Shown piece after piece: positions 1 to 10,240 of a stretch of 64,000 nucleotides of DNA. Numbering within the stretch: position 1 is the stretch's first letter; every line of letters starts with the position of its first letter. Under the pieces are notes generated by a model. The model searched no databases and was not told the DNA's origin. It saw nothing but the letters and a program-made list of their open reading frames with translations. Made by a program: the position numbers and the translations under genes. This DNA comes from Phylloscopus collybita (Eukaryota > Chordata > Aves > Passeriformes > Phylloscopidae): the NCBI GenBank assembly GCA_027886175.1, contig JAJNNQ010000011.1, forward strand, positions 186,001 to 250,000, read 5' to 3'.

Positions 1-66
1 ACGTATGGAATTTTAGTAGGCATATACCCACTGGCAGGCAGCAGCATTAGACATAAACAATGGGCC

Positions 67-80
67 TTTTCCATGGAAAA
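67..80. other. Perfect 14-bp palindrome in satellite A
   Basis: The sequence ttttccatggaaaa is its own reverse complement. Most other monomers carry a version broken by one base (ttttccatgggaaa, or tttcccatggaaaa in reverse blocks). This is the only obvious short dyad in the monomer and it recurs about once per 191-202 bp. Confidence 0.85.
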
Positions 81-2250
81 ACAAATTATCCATCCTATGT
101 TCCTGATGTCATTTTTTAGGAGGCCTTTGGCAATACAAGAGCAGACAAACTTCCACCTGGTGGTAGATTGCACCTGAGAGATATTCTCATTTGTAAAGAA
201 TTTTAGACGAATTTTAGTACGCAGATTCCAAGCGGCAGGCAGACAGAATTAGACATGAATAGTGGCCCTTTTCCAGGGGAAATGAAAGTCTGCACGCCAG
301 GTTCCGGATGTCACTTTTTAGGAGGCCTTTTGCACTACAAGAACAGACAAACTTCCAACTGGTGGCATATTGCATCTTGCAGATATCCTCATTGGAATGG
401 AATTTTAGTGGAATTAAAGTAGGCAGAAGCCCAGTGGCAAGTAGACAGAATTAAACACCAACGGTGGCCCATTTCCATGGGAAACCAAAGTCTCCACCCC
501 AGGTTCCGGATGTCCGTTTCTAGGAGGCCTTTGGAACTACAAGAGCAGACAAACTTTCAACTGGTGGCATATTGCATCTGGGAGATATCCTCATTTGTAT
601 GTAATTTCTGTAGCCATAAGCCCAGTGGCAGGCAGACAGCATTAGACATGAACGCTGGCCCTTTTCCATGGGAAAACAAAGTCTCCACCCCTGGTTCGTG
701 ATGTCAGTTTTTTAGGAGGGCTTTGGTACTACAAGGGCAGAGAATCTTCCATCTGGTTGTAGATTGCACCTAGGAGATATCCTCATTTCTATGGAATTTT
801 AGTGGAATTTTAATAGGAAGAAGCCCAGTGGCAAGCCGACAGCATTACACACGAACGGTGGCCCATTTGCATGGGAAACCAAAGTCGCCACTCCCGGTTC
901 CTGATGTCAGTTTTTAGGAGGCCTTTGCCACTACAAGGGCAGGCAAACTTCCATCTGTTGGTAAATTGCATCTGCGAGATATCCTCATTTGTATGGAATT
1001 TTAGCAGGCATACGCCCAGCGGCAGGCACACAGCATTAGGCATGAACAGTGCCCTATTCCACGGGAAACCAAATTATACATCCCACGTTTAAGAAGTGAG
1101 TTTATAGGAGCCCTTTGGCACTACAAGGGCAGAGAAACTTCAAACCGGGAGTAGATTGCACCTGAGAGATATTCTCAATTTTATAGAATTTTAGAGGAAT
1201 TTCAATACGCCGAATCCCAGCGGCAGGCACACAGAATTAGACATGAATAGTGGCCGTTTTCCAGGGGAAAACAAAGTCTCCAGGCCAGGTTCCTGATGTC
1301 AGTTTATAGGAGGCCTTTTGCACTACAAGAACAGACAACCTTCCGACTGGTGGCGTATTGCATCTTGGAGATATCCTCATTTGTATGGAATTCTAGTGGA
1401 ATTAAAGCAGGCAGAAGCCCAGTGGCAAGTAGACAGCATTAAACACCAACGGTGGCCCTTTTCCATGGGAAACCAAAGTCTCCGCCCCAGGTTCCTGATG
1501 TCAATTTGTAGGAAGCTTTTGGCTCTACAGGGGCAGACAAACTTCCATCTGGTGGTAGATTGCACCTAGGAGACATCCTCATTTGTAAGGAATTTTAGTG
1601 GGATTTTAATAGGCAGAAGCCTAGTGGCAGGAACACATCATTAGACACGAACGCTGGCCCATTTCCAAGGGAATCCAAAGTCTCTACTCCAGGTTCCTGG
1701 TGTCGGATTGTAGGAGGCCTTTGGAACTACAAGGGCAGATAAACTTCCAACTGGTGGTAGATTCCATCTGGGAGATATCCTCATTTCTCTGGAATTTCAG
1801 CAGGCATAAGCCCAGTGGCCGGCAGACAGCATTAGACAGGAACGGTGGCCCTTTTCCATGGAAAACCAAAGTCTCCACCCCACGTTACTGATGTCAATTT
1901 GCAGGAGGCCTTTGGCACTACAAGGGCTACATACTTCCATCTCGTTGTATATTCCATTACTGAGATATCCTTCTTTGTATGGAATTTTATTGGAATTTTA
2001 GTATGCAGAAGCCGAGTAGCCACCAAACAGCATCTGACAAGAACTGTGGCCCTTTTCCATGGGAAATAAAAGTCTCCACCCAACATTCCTGATGTCCGTT
2101 TGTAGGAGGCCTTTGGAACTACAAGGCCAGGAAAATTTCCAACTGGTGGTAGATTGCATCTGGAAGACATCCTCATTTGTATGCAATATTAGCAGCCATA
2201 AGCCCAGTGGCAGGCAGACAGCATTAGATTTGCACGGTGGTCCTTTTCCA

Positions 2251-2442
2251 TGGGAAACCAAGGTCACCACCTCACATTCCTGAATGTCAGTTTGTAGGAG
2301 GCCTTTGGCACTACAAGGGCAGCCAAAATTCTATCTGGTGGTAGATTCCACCTGGGAGATGTCCTCATTTGTATGGAAATTCATCAGGCATGAGCCCAGT
2401 GGCAGGCAGACAGCATTAGATTTGAACGGTGGCCCTTTTCCA
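2251..2442 (+). repeat. Representative 191/192-bp monomer of satellite A
   Basis: One monomer measured from one tgggaaacc landmark to the next. It contains a single AGGCCT, GATATC and CCATGG. The short subtype has a single ggaattt(t)ag-type segment before the ggca(t/g)-agcccagtgg motif. The monomer is given as a length and landmark reference for the arrays at 1-6269 and 10241-50055. Confidence 0.9.
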
Positions 2443-2822
2443 TGGGAAACCAAAGTCTCCACCTCACGTTCCTGATGACAATTTGTAGGAGGCCTTTGGA
2501 ATTACACAGGAAGACAAACTTCCATCTGGTAGTAGATTGTTCCTGGGAGATATCCTCATTTCTATGCAATTTTAGAAGGGAGAACCACAGTGGCAGGTAG
2601 ACTGCATTAGACACGAACAGTGGCCCCTTTCCATGGGAAACCAAAGTCTTCACTCCAGGTTCCTGATGTCTGTGTGTTGGAAACCTTAACACTGCAAGGG
2701 AAGACAAACATCCAAGTGGTGGTGGATTCTATCTGGGAGATATCCCCATTTGCATGGAATTTAAGACGGCATAAGCCCAGTGGCCGGCAGACAGCATTAG
2801 ACAAAAACGGTGGCATTTTTCC

Positions 2823-3024
2823 ATGGGAAACCAAAGTCTCCACCTCACGTTCCTGATATCAGTTTGTAAGACGCCTTAGGCACTACAAAGGCAAAGGAAA
2901 ATTCATCTGTTGGTAGATTGCACCAGGGAGATATCCTCATTTGAATGGAATTTTAGTGGAATTTTAGTCGGCAGAATCCGAAAAGTGGCCAGATAGCATT
3001 AGACAAGAACGGTGGCCCTTTTCC
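2823..3024 (+). repeat. Representative 202-bp monomer of satellite A
   Basis: This long subtype differs from the short one by an 11-bp direct duplication in the AT-rich segment: ggaattttagtgg is followed by a second aattttagt before ggcagaa. The same 11-bp difference separates the long and short monomers throughout the window, in both orientations (aattccactaa in reverse blocks), and accounts for the recurring 191 against 202 spacing. The two subtypes are interspersed irregularly, so there is no simple strict dimer. Confidence 0.88.
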
Positions 3025-4013
3025 ATGGGAAACCAAAGTCTCCATCTCACGTTCCTGATGTCAGTTTGTAGGATGCCTTTGGCACTACAAAGGCAGATAA
3101 ACTTCCATCTGGTGGTAGATTCCATCTGGGAGATATCCTCATTTTTGTGGAATTTCAGCAGGCATGAGCCTAGTTCCAGGCAGACTGCATTAGACACTAA
3201 CGGTGGCCCTTTTCAATGGGAAATCAATGTCTCCACCTCACGTTCTTTATATCAGTTACTACGAGGCCTTTGGCACTACAAGGGCAGACAAAATTCCATC
3301 TGCTGGTAGATTCCACCTGGGAGATATCCTCTGTTGTATGGAATTTCAGCAGGCATATGCCCAGTTGCAGGCAGACAGCATTAGACAAGAACGGTGGCCT
3401 TTTTCATGGGAAACCAAAGTCTCCACCCCACATTCCTGATGTAAATTTATACGAGGCTTTTGGCACGATAAGGGCAGACAAACTTCCAACTGGTGGTAGA
3501 TTGCACGTGAGAGATATCTTCATTTGCATGGAATTTTAGTGGAATTTTAGTAGGCAGAATCCCAATGGTCGACAGAGAGCATAAGACACAAACGGTGTCC
3601 CTTTTCCATCAGACACGAAGGTCTCTACCCCAGTCTCCTGATGTCAGTTGCTGGGAGGCCTTTGGCACTACAAGGCTAGAAAAACTTCCACCTGGTGGTA
3701 GATTGCATCTGGGAGATATCCTCATTTGTATGCAATTTTAGCAGGCAGAAGCCCAGTGGCAGGCAGACAACATTAGACACAAACGGTGGCCATTTTCCAT
3801 AGGAAACCAAAGTCTCCACCTCACATTCCTGATGTCAATTTGTAGGAGGCCTTTGGCATTACAAGGGCAAACAAAACTCCATCTCGTGGGAGAATGCAAC
3901 TGCGAGATATCCTCATTTGCATGGAATTTAAGTGGAATTCTTGTGGGCAGAATCCCAGCGGCAGGTAGAGAGCATTAGACACGAACGGTGGCTCTTTTCC
4001 ATGGGACACCAAA

Positions 4014-4015
4014 GC
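4014..4015. other. Orientation switch F to R in satellite A (copy 1)
   Basis: The forward monomer stops inside the ccaaagtctcc landmark (…gggacaccaaag). The next bases (cagggttatgcctgct) are the reverse complement of the satellite, starting at the landmark that reads ggcataacccagtgg in forward blocks. There are no filler bases. The same breakpoint occurs in reverse complement at 17514/17515. Confidence 0.93.
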
Positions 4016-6269
4016 AGGGTTATGCCTGCTAAAATTCCATACAAATGAGGATATCTCGCAGATGCAATTTACCACAAGATGGAAGTGTACCTGACCTTGT
4101 AGTGGCAAAGGCCTACTAAAATCTGACATCGGGAACGTGATGTGGAGACTTTGGTTTCCCATGGAAAAGGACTACCGTTCGTGTCTAATGCTGTCTGCCT
4201 GGCACTGTGGTTATGACTGCTGAAGTTCCATACAAATGAGTTTATCTCCCAGGTGCAATCTACAACCAGGTGGAAGTTTGTCTGCCCTTGTAGTGCCAAA
4301 GGCCTCCTAAAAATGAACATCAGAAACGCGGGCTGGAGACTTTGGTTTCCCATAGAAATGGGCCACCGTTCGTGTCTAATGCTGTCTGCCTGCCACTGGC
4401 CTACTTCCTACTAAAATTCCACTAAAATTCCGAAAAAAAATGAGGATATCTCCCAGGTGCAATCTACAACCAGATGGAAGTTTCTCTGCCCTTATATTGG
4501 AAAACACCTCCTACAAAGTGACATCAGCAACGTGGGGTGGAGATTTTGAATTCCCATGGAAAAGGGCCACCGTTCGTGTCTAACGATGTCTGCCTCCCAC
4601 TGGGGTTATGCCTGCTGAAATTCCATACAAATGAGGATATCTCCCAGATGGAATCTACCACCAGTTGGAAGTTTGTCTGCCCTTGTAGTACCAAAGGCCT
4701 CCTAAAAAAGGACATCAGGAACCTGGAGTGGACACTTTGGTTTCCAATGGAAATGGGCCACTGTTCGTATCTAATGCTGTCTGCCTGGTATTGTGGTTAT
4801 GAGTGCTGAAGTTCCATACAAATGAGCATATCTCCCAGGTGCAATCTACCACCAAATGGAAGTTTGTCTGCCCTTGTAGTGCCAAAGGCCTCCTAAATAC
4901 TGACATCAGGAACGTGGATTGGACTTTGGTTTCCCATGGAAAAGGGGCACCGTTTGTGCCTAATGCAATGTGCCTGCCGCTGGGCTTATGCCTAGTAAAA
5001 TTCCATACAAATGAGGATATCTCCCACATGGAATTTACCATCAGATGGAAGTTTGTCTGCCCTTGTAGTGGCAAAGGCCTCCTATGAAACTGACATCAGG
5101 AACCAGGGGTGGAGACTTCGTTTTCCCATGGAAAAGGGCCACCGTTCGTGTCTAATGCTGTCTGCCTTCCACTCGGGTTATGCCTCCTGAAATTCCTCAC
5201 AAATGAGGATATCTCCCTGATGGAATCTTCCACCAGTTGGAAGTATGTCTGCCCTTATAGTGCCAAAGTCCTCCTAAAAACTGACATCAGGAACGTGGGG
5301 TGGAGACTTTGGTTTCCCAAGGAAATTGGCCACCGTTCGTGTCTAATGCTGTCTGTTTGCCACTGGGCTTCTGCCTGCTGAAATTCCAAAGATATTTGGA
5401 AATCTGTCCGATGCAAGCAACCACCTGACAGAAGTTTATCTGCCCCTGTAGTGCCAAAGGCCTCTTAAACACTGACATCCGGAACCCGGAGTGGAGACTT
5501 TGGTTTCCCATGGAAATGGGCCACCGTTCGTTCCTAATGCTGTCTGCCTGCCACTGGGTTTCTTCCAACTAAAATTCCACTAAAATTCCAAAGAAATAAG
5601 GATATCTCCCAAGTGCAATCTACAGCCAGATGGAAGAATCTCTGCCCTTGTAGTACCAAAGCTCTCCTAAAAAACTGACATCAGAAACCAGGGGTGGAGA
5701 CTTTGTTTTCCCATGGAAATGGGCCAGCGATCGTGTCTAATGCTATCTGCCTGCCACTGGGCTTATGGCTACTGAAATTACATACAAATGAGGATATCAC
5801 CCAGATGCAATATGCCACCAGTTGCAAGTTTGTCTGCTCTTGTAGTGCCAAAGGCATCCTAGAAACGGACATCAGGAACGTGGGGTGGAGACTTTGGTTT
5901 CCCATGGAAAAGGGCCACCGTTGGTGTTTAATGCTGTCGACATGCCACTGGGCTTCTGCCTGCTTTAATTCCACTAAAATTCCATACAAATGAGGATATC
6001 TCCAAGACGAAATATGCCACCAGTTGGAAGTTTGTCTGCTCTTGTAGTGCAAAAGGCCTCCTAAAAACTGACATCAGGAAGCTGGCCTGGAGACTTTGTT
6101 TTCCCCTGGAAAACGGCCACTATTCATGTCTAATTCTGTGTGCCTGCAGCTAGGATTCTGCGTACTAAAATTCCTCTAAAATTCTATACAAATGGGAATA
6201 TTTCCCAGGTGCAATCCTCCCCCGGTTTGAAGTTTCTCTGCCCTTGTAGTGCCAAAGGGCTCCTATAAA
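4015..6269 (-). repeat. Satellite A, reverse block between the first switch and the 499-bp array
   Basis: About 11-12 monomers in reverse orientation: GATATC is now followed by tcccag(a/g)tgcaat, and tttcccatggaaa replaces ttttccatgggaaa. With the last ~620 bp of the preceding forward block it forms an inverted copy of about 15260-18140. The copies differ by whole monomers: one monomer near 4715-4907 is missing from the right copy, and one near 15820-16040 of the right copy is missing here. The block ends at ctcctataaa, where satellite B begins. Confidence 0.95.
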
Positions 6270-6519
6270 GCTGTTCGCCAGCACCCGCTTGCAGCGACCG
6301 AGTTCGGCTTTCCACGTTCTTCCCCGGCTCTCTTTCGCTTCTCCGCACAAGCTGCGGCTGGACCGAAGACGCCGCTGGCTGTGCTTCCGCGAAGCGCTGC
6401 TTTCTCGGCAAAACGCAGCTTCTCGTTCTTGACAGCTCTGCTATGCAGAAGCACAGGAAAGCCGGCAGAGCTGCTCCTCTAGCTGCTCTACGCAGAGGCA
6501 ACTGTAAATCAGCTAGACA

Positions 6520-9500
6520 GTGATCCTGTTGTGGAAAAGGCAGGAAAGTGGCTGCAAAAGCGTTTTGGCTTGCTGGAAGCAGCAGCAAGCACGCGGGCTT
6601 CTCTGCACGCTGCAAACACAAAACAGAAGCACCTACACGGCGAGAGGAGACTGCCTGACACCTGCTGCACTCAGTACAGCTCTGGGCTGCTGCCAGGAAA
6701 GGTATTTCAAGGAACTAGCCACGGGGACTCTGCACTGTGCTGGGAGAGTTTCTACAAGGTGACCAGAAGCTGTTCGCCAGCACCCGCTTGCAGCGACCGA
6801 GTTCGGCTTTCCACGTTCTTCCCCGGCTCTCTTTCGCTTCTCCGCACAAGATGCGGCTGGACCGAAGACGCCGCTGGCTGTGCTTCCGCGAAGCGCTGCT
6901 TTCTCGGCAAAACGCAGCTTCTCGTTCTTGACAGCTCTGCTATGCAGAAGCACAGGAAAGCCGGCAGAGCTGCTCCTCTAGCTGCTCTACGCAGAGGCAA
7001 CTGTAAATCAGCTAGACAGTGATCCTGTTGTGGAAAAGGCAGGAAAGTGGCTGCAAAAGCGTTTTGGCTTGCTGGAAGCAGCAGCAAGCACGCGGGCTTC
7101 TCTGCACGCTGCAAACACAAAACAGAAGCACCTACACGGCAAGAGGAGACTGCCTGACACCTGCTGCACTCAGTACAGCTCTGGGCTGCTGCCAGGAAAG
7201 GTATTTCAAGGAACTAGCCACGGGGACTCTGCACTGTGCTGGGAGAGTTTCTCCAAGGTGACCAGAAGCTGTTCGCCAGCACCCGCTTGCAGCGACCGAG
7301 TTCGGCTTTCAACGTTCTTCCCCGGCTCTCTTTCGCTTCTCCGCACAAGCTGCGGCTGGACCGAAGACGCCGCTGGCTGTGCTTCCGCGAAGCGCTGCTT
7401 TCTCGGCAAAACGCAGCTTCTCGTTCTTGACAGCTCTGCTATGCAGAAGCACAGGAAAGCCGGCAGAGCTGCTCCTCTAGCTGCTCTACGCAGAGGCAAC
7501 TGTAAATCAGCTAGACAGTGATCCTGTTGTGGAAAAGGCAGGAAAGTGGCTGCAAAAGCGTTTTGGCTTGCTGGAAGCAGCAGCAAGCACGCGGGCTTCT
7601 CTGCACGCTGCAAACACAAAACAGAAGCACCTACACGGCGAGAGGAGACTGCCTGACACCTGCTGCACTCAGTACAGCTCTGGGCTGCTGCCAGGAAAGG
7701 TATTTCAAGGAACTAGCCACGGGGACTCTGCACTGTGCTGGGAGAGTTTCTACAAGGTGACCAGAAGCTGTTCGCCAGCACCCGCTTGCAGCGACCGAGT
7801 TCGGCTTTCCACGTTCTTCCCCGGCTCTCTTTCGCTTCTCCGCACAAGCTGCGGCTGGACCGAAGACGCCGCTGGCTGTGCTTCCGCGAAGCGCTGCTTT
7901 CTCGGCAAAACGCAGCTTCTCGTTCTTGACAGCTCTGCTATGCAGAAGCACAGGAAAGCCGGCAGAGCTGCTCCTCTAGCTGCTCTACGCAGAGGCAACT
8001 GTAAATCAGCTAGACAGTGATCCTGTTGTGGAAAAGGCAGGAAAGTGGCTGCAAAAGCGTTTTGGCTTGCTGGAAGCAGCAGCAAGCACGCGGGCTTCTC
8101 TGCACGCTGCAAACACAAAACAGAAGCACCTACACGGCGAGAGGAGACTGCCTGACTCCTGCTGCACTCAGTACAGCTCTGGGCTGCTGCCAGGAAAGGT
8201 ATTTCAAGGAACTAGCCACGGGGACTCTGCACTGTGCTGGGAGAGTTTCTCCAAGGTGACCAGAAGCTGTTCGCCAGCACCCGCTTGCAGCGACCGAGTT
8301 CGGCTTTCCACGTTCTTCCCCGGCTCTCTTTCGCTTCTCCGCACAAGCTGCGGCTGGACCGAAGACGCCGCTGGCTGTGCTTCCGCGAAGCGCTGCTTTC
8401 TCGGCAAAACGCAGCTTCTCGTTCTTGACAGCTCTGCTATGCAGAAGCACAGGAAAGCCGGCAGAGCTGCTCCTCTAGCTGCTCTACGCAGAGGCAACTG
8501 TATTCAGCTAGACAGTGATCCTGTTGTGGAAAAGGCAGGAAAGTGGCTGCAAAAGCGTTTTGGCTTGCTGGAAGCAGCAGCAAGCACGCGGGCTTCTCTG
8601 CACGCTGCAAACACAAAACAGAAGCACCTACACGGCGAGAGGAGACTGCCTGACACCTGCTGCACTCAGTACAGCTCTGGGCTGCTGCCAGGAAAGGTAT
8701 TTCAAGGAACTAGCCACGGGGACTCTGCACTGTGCTGGGAGAGTTTCTACAAGGTGACCAGAAGCTGTTCACCAGCACCCGCTTGCAGCGACCGAGTTCG
8801 GCTTTCCACGTTCTTCCCCGGCTCTCTTTCGCTTCTCCGCACAAGCTGCGGCTGTACCGAAGACGCCGCTGGCTGTGGTTCCGCGAAGCGCTGCTTTCTC
8901 GGCAAAACGCAGCTTCTCGTTCTTGACAGCTCTGCTATGCAGAAGCACAGGAAAGCCGGCAGAGCTGCTCCTCTAGCTGCTCTACGCAGAGGCAACTGTA
9001 AATCAGCTAGACAGTGACCCTGTTGTGGAAAAGGCAGGAAAGTGGCTGCAAAAGCGTTTTGGCTTGCTGGAAGCAGCAGCAAGCACGCGGGCTTCTCTGC
9101 ACGCTGCAAACACAAAACAGAAGCACCTACACGGCGAGAGGGGACTGCCTGACTCCTGCTGCACTCAGTACAGCTCTGGGCTGCTGCCAGGAAAGGTATT
9201 TCAAGGAACTAGCCACGGGGACTCTGCACTGTGCTGGGAGAGTTTCTCCAAGGTGACCAGAAGCTGTTCGCCAGCACCCGCTTGCAGCGACCGAGTTCGG
9301 CTTTCCACGTTCTTCCCCGGCTCTCTTTCGCTTCTCCGCACAAGCTGCGGCTGGACCGAAGACGCCGCTGGCTGTGCTTCCGCGAAGCGCTGCTTTCTCG
9401 GCAAAACGCAGCTTCTCGTTCTTGACAGCTCTGCTATGCAGAAGCACAGGAAAGCCGGCAGAGCTGCTCCTCTAGCTGCTCTACGCAGAGGCAACTGTAT

Positions 9501-10010
9501 TCAGCTAGACAGTGATCCTGTTGTGGAAAAGGCAGGAAAGTGGCTGCAAAAGCGTTTTGGCTTGCTGGAAGCAGCAGCAAGCACGCGGGCTTCTCTGCAC
9601 GCTGCAAACACAAAACAGAAGCACCTACACGGCGAGAGGAGACTGCCTGACACCTGCTGCACTCAGTACAGCTCTGGGCTGCTGCCAGGAAAGGTATTTC
9701 AAGGAACTAGCCACGGGGACTCTGCACTGTGCTGGGAGAGTTTCTACAAGGTGACCAGAAGCTGTTCGCCAGCACCCGCTTGCAGCGACCGAGTTCGGCT
9801 TTCCACGTTCTTCCCCGGCTCTCTTTCGCTTCTCCGCACAAGATGCGGCTGGACCGAACACGCCGCTGGCTGTGCTTCCGCGAAGCGCTGCTTTCTCGGC
9901 AAAACGCAGCTTCTCGTTCTTGACAGCTCTGCTATGCAGAAGCACAGGAAAGCCGGCAGAGCTGCTCGTCTAGCTGCTCTACGCAGAGGCAACTGTAAAT
10001 CAGCTAGACA
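6520..10010 (+). repeat. Dimeric higher-order pattern in the left satellite-B array
   Basis: Successive units alternate between agtttctacaaggtgacc (units starting 6520, 7518, 8515, 9512) and agtttctccaaggtgacc (7019, 8017, 9014). Other variants follow the same alternation: the two 498-bp units (8017 and 9014) and the tgactcctgctgc variant are both in the ctcc class. The array has therefore been amplified as a dimer of about 997-998 bp, at least in its right half. Confidence 0.85.
7019..7517 (+). repeat. Representative 499-bp unit of satellite B
   Basis: The unit has three parts. First is a moderately GC-rich part containing ggaagcagcagcaagc and ctgctgccaggaaagg. Next is a CpG-dense core (about 7271-7426, about 19 CpG by hand count). 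Last is a short tail with gcagagctgctcctctagc. AGCGCT occurs once per unit, in the core. The unit resembles no transposon, rRNA, tRNA or protein domain that I recognise. Confidence 0.9.
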
Positions 10011-10240
10011 GTGATCCTGTTGTGGAAAAGGCAGGAAAGTGGCTGCAAAAGCCTTTTGGCTTGCTGGAAGCAGCAGCAAGCACGCGGGCTTCTCTGCACG
10101 CTGCAAACACAAAACAGAAGCACCTACACGGCGAGAGGAGACTGCCTGACACCTGCTGCACTCAGTACAGCTCTGGGCTGCTGCCAGGAAAGGTATTTCA
10201 AGGAACTAGCCACGGGGACGCTGCACTGTGCTGGGAGAGT

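Larger units (their letters stand above)
1..4014 (+). repeat. Satellite A (191/202-bp monomers), forward block
   Basis: About 20 head-to-tail copies of a diverged satellite. Each monomer keeps the same ordered landmarks: AGGCCT (in ggaggcctttggcactac), then a cttccatctggtgg-like segment, GATATC (in gagatatcctcattt), an AT-rich ggaattttag segment, a ggcagacagcattaga-like segment, CCATGG (in ttttccatgggaaacc) and ccaaagtctcc. The spacing of the CCATGG landmark is 191-192 bp at 2059, 2251, 2443 and 2634, about 190 bp at 2823, then 202 bp to 3025. Neighbouring monomers differ at many positions, so this is an old, poorly homogenised part of the array. About 300-1290 resembles, in reverse complement, the 18.3-19.5 kb region. 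No gene is visible. The strand is arbitrary: this block defines 'forward'. Confidence 0.97.
3390..6269 (+). repeat. Inverted duplication 1, left copy (partner 15260-18140)
   Basis: Read in reverse complement, this stretch follows 15260-18140 almost monomer for monomer, including private features: the F/R switch, the odd gttcgtgtct-to-gtttgtgcct variants near 4950 against 16760, a missing gactttg segment at 4918-4925 shared with 16797-16805, and a ccaaatatctttgg-type variant near 5385 against 16325. Similarity is lost at about 3390 (left) and 18140 (right). On the other side it ends where satellite B starts. Boundaries were set by eye to within ~30 bp. Confidence 0.85.
6270..10240 (+). repeat. 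Satellite B, 499-bp GC-rich tandem repeat, + array (about 8 units)
   Basis: Near-identical units begin (at the atcctgttgtgg landmark) at about 6520, 7019, 7518, 8017, 8515, 9014, 9512 and 10011, so periods are 499, 499, 499, 498, 499, 498 and 499. There is a partial unit before the first (starting at gctgttcgcc) and a truncated last unit ending at ctgggagagt. The 498-bp units carry gtattcag instead of gtaaatcag. No similarity to satellite A is visible. The unit is open in a long frame on each strand, but I do not treat these as genes (see findings). The flanking satellite A is reverse to the left and forward to the right, so the array sits on an orientation change. Confidence 0.97.

Noticed and set aside
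4014..4015. The orientation switch as a simple assembly misjoin
   Set aside because: Possible for one junction, but the same breakpoint occurs at 17514/17515 in a diverged copy with its own base differences, so a real ancestral switch is more likely. Raw reads would settle it.
477..5100. Short open frames of 60-120 codons on both strands of satellite A, with recurring residues (for example METLVSHGKGPP or MGNQSLHPTF)
   Set aside because: They recur at the monomer period on both strands, are interrupted freely in neighbouring monomers and match no protein family I know. They are chance open frames copied with the repeat.
7271..7426. CENP-B box in satellite B (several TTCG and CGG motifs in the core)
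   Set aside because: TTCG and CGGG-like pieces do not have the spacing and fixed A of the canonical box in any window I checked by eye.
8028..9017. Frame of 329 codons across two satellite B units, the longest in the window
   Set aside because: It exists only because one unit is 498 bp long. It is two tandem copies of the same sequence, its variants change amino acids freely, and an equally open frame lies on the other strand.
6270..10240. Satellite B as a CRISPR-like or minisatellite array with spacers
   Set aside because: Units are contiguous 499-bp copies with no alternation of repeat and unique spacer.
6270..10240. Satellite B as a block of rRNA, snRNA or tRNA genes (GC-rich, tandem)
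   Set aside because: No rRNA core motifs, no tRNA A/B boxes with a cloverleaf and no snRNA signatures were seen in the unit.
6270..10240. Satellite B arrays as transposon insertions into satellite A
   Set aside because: The array ends lie at different positions within the unit, without terminal inverted repeats and without target-site duplication; the joints show only microhomology.
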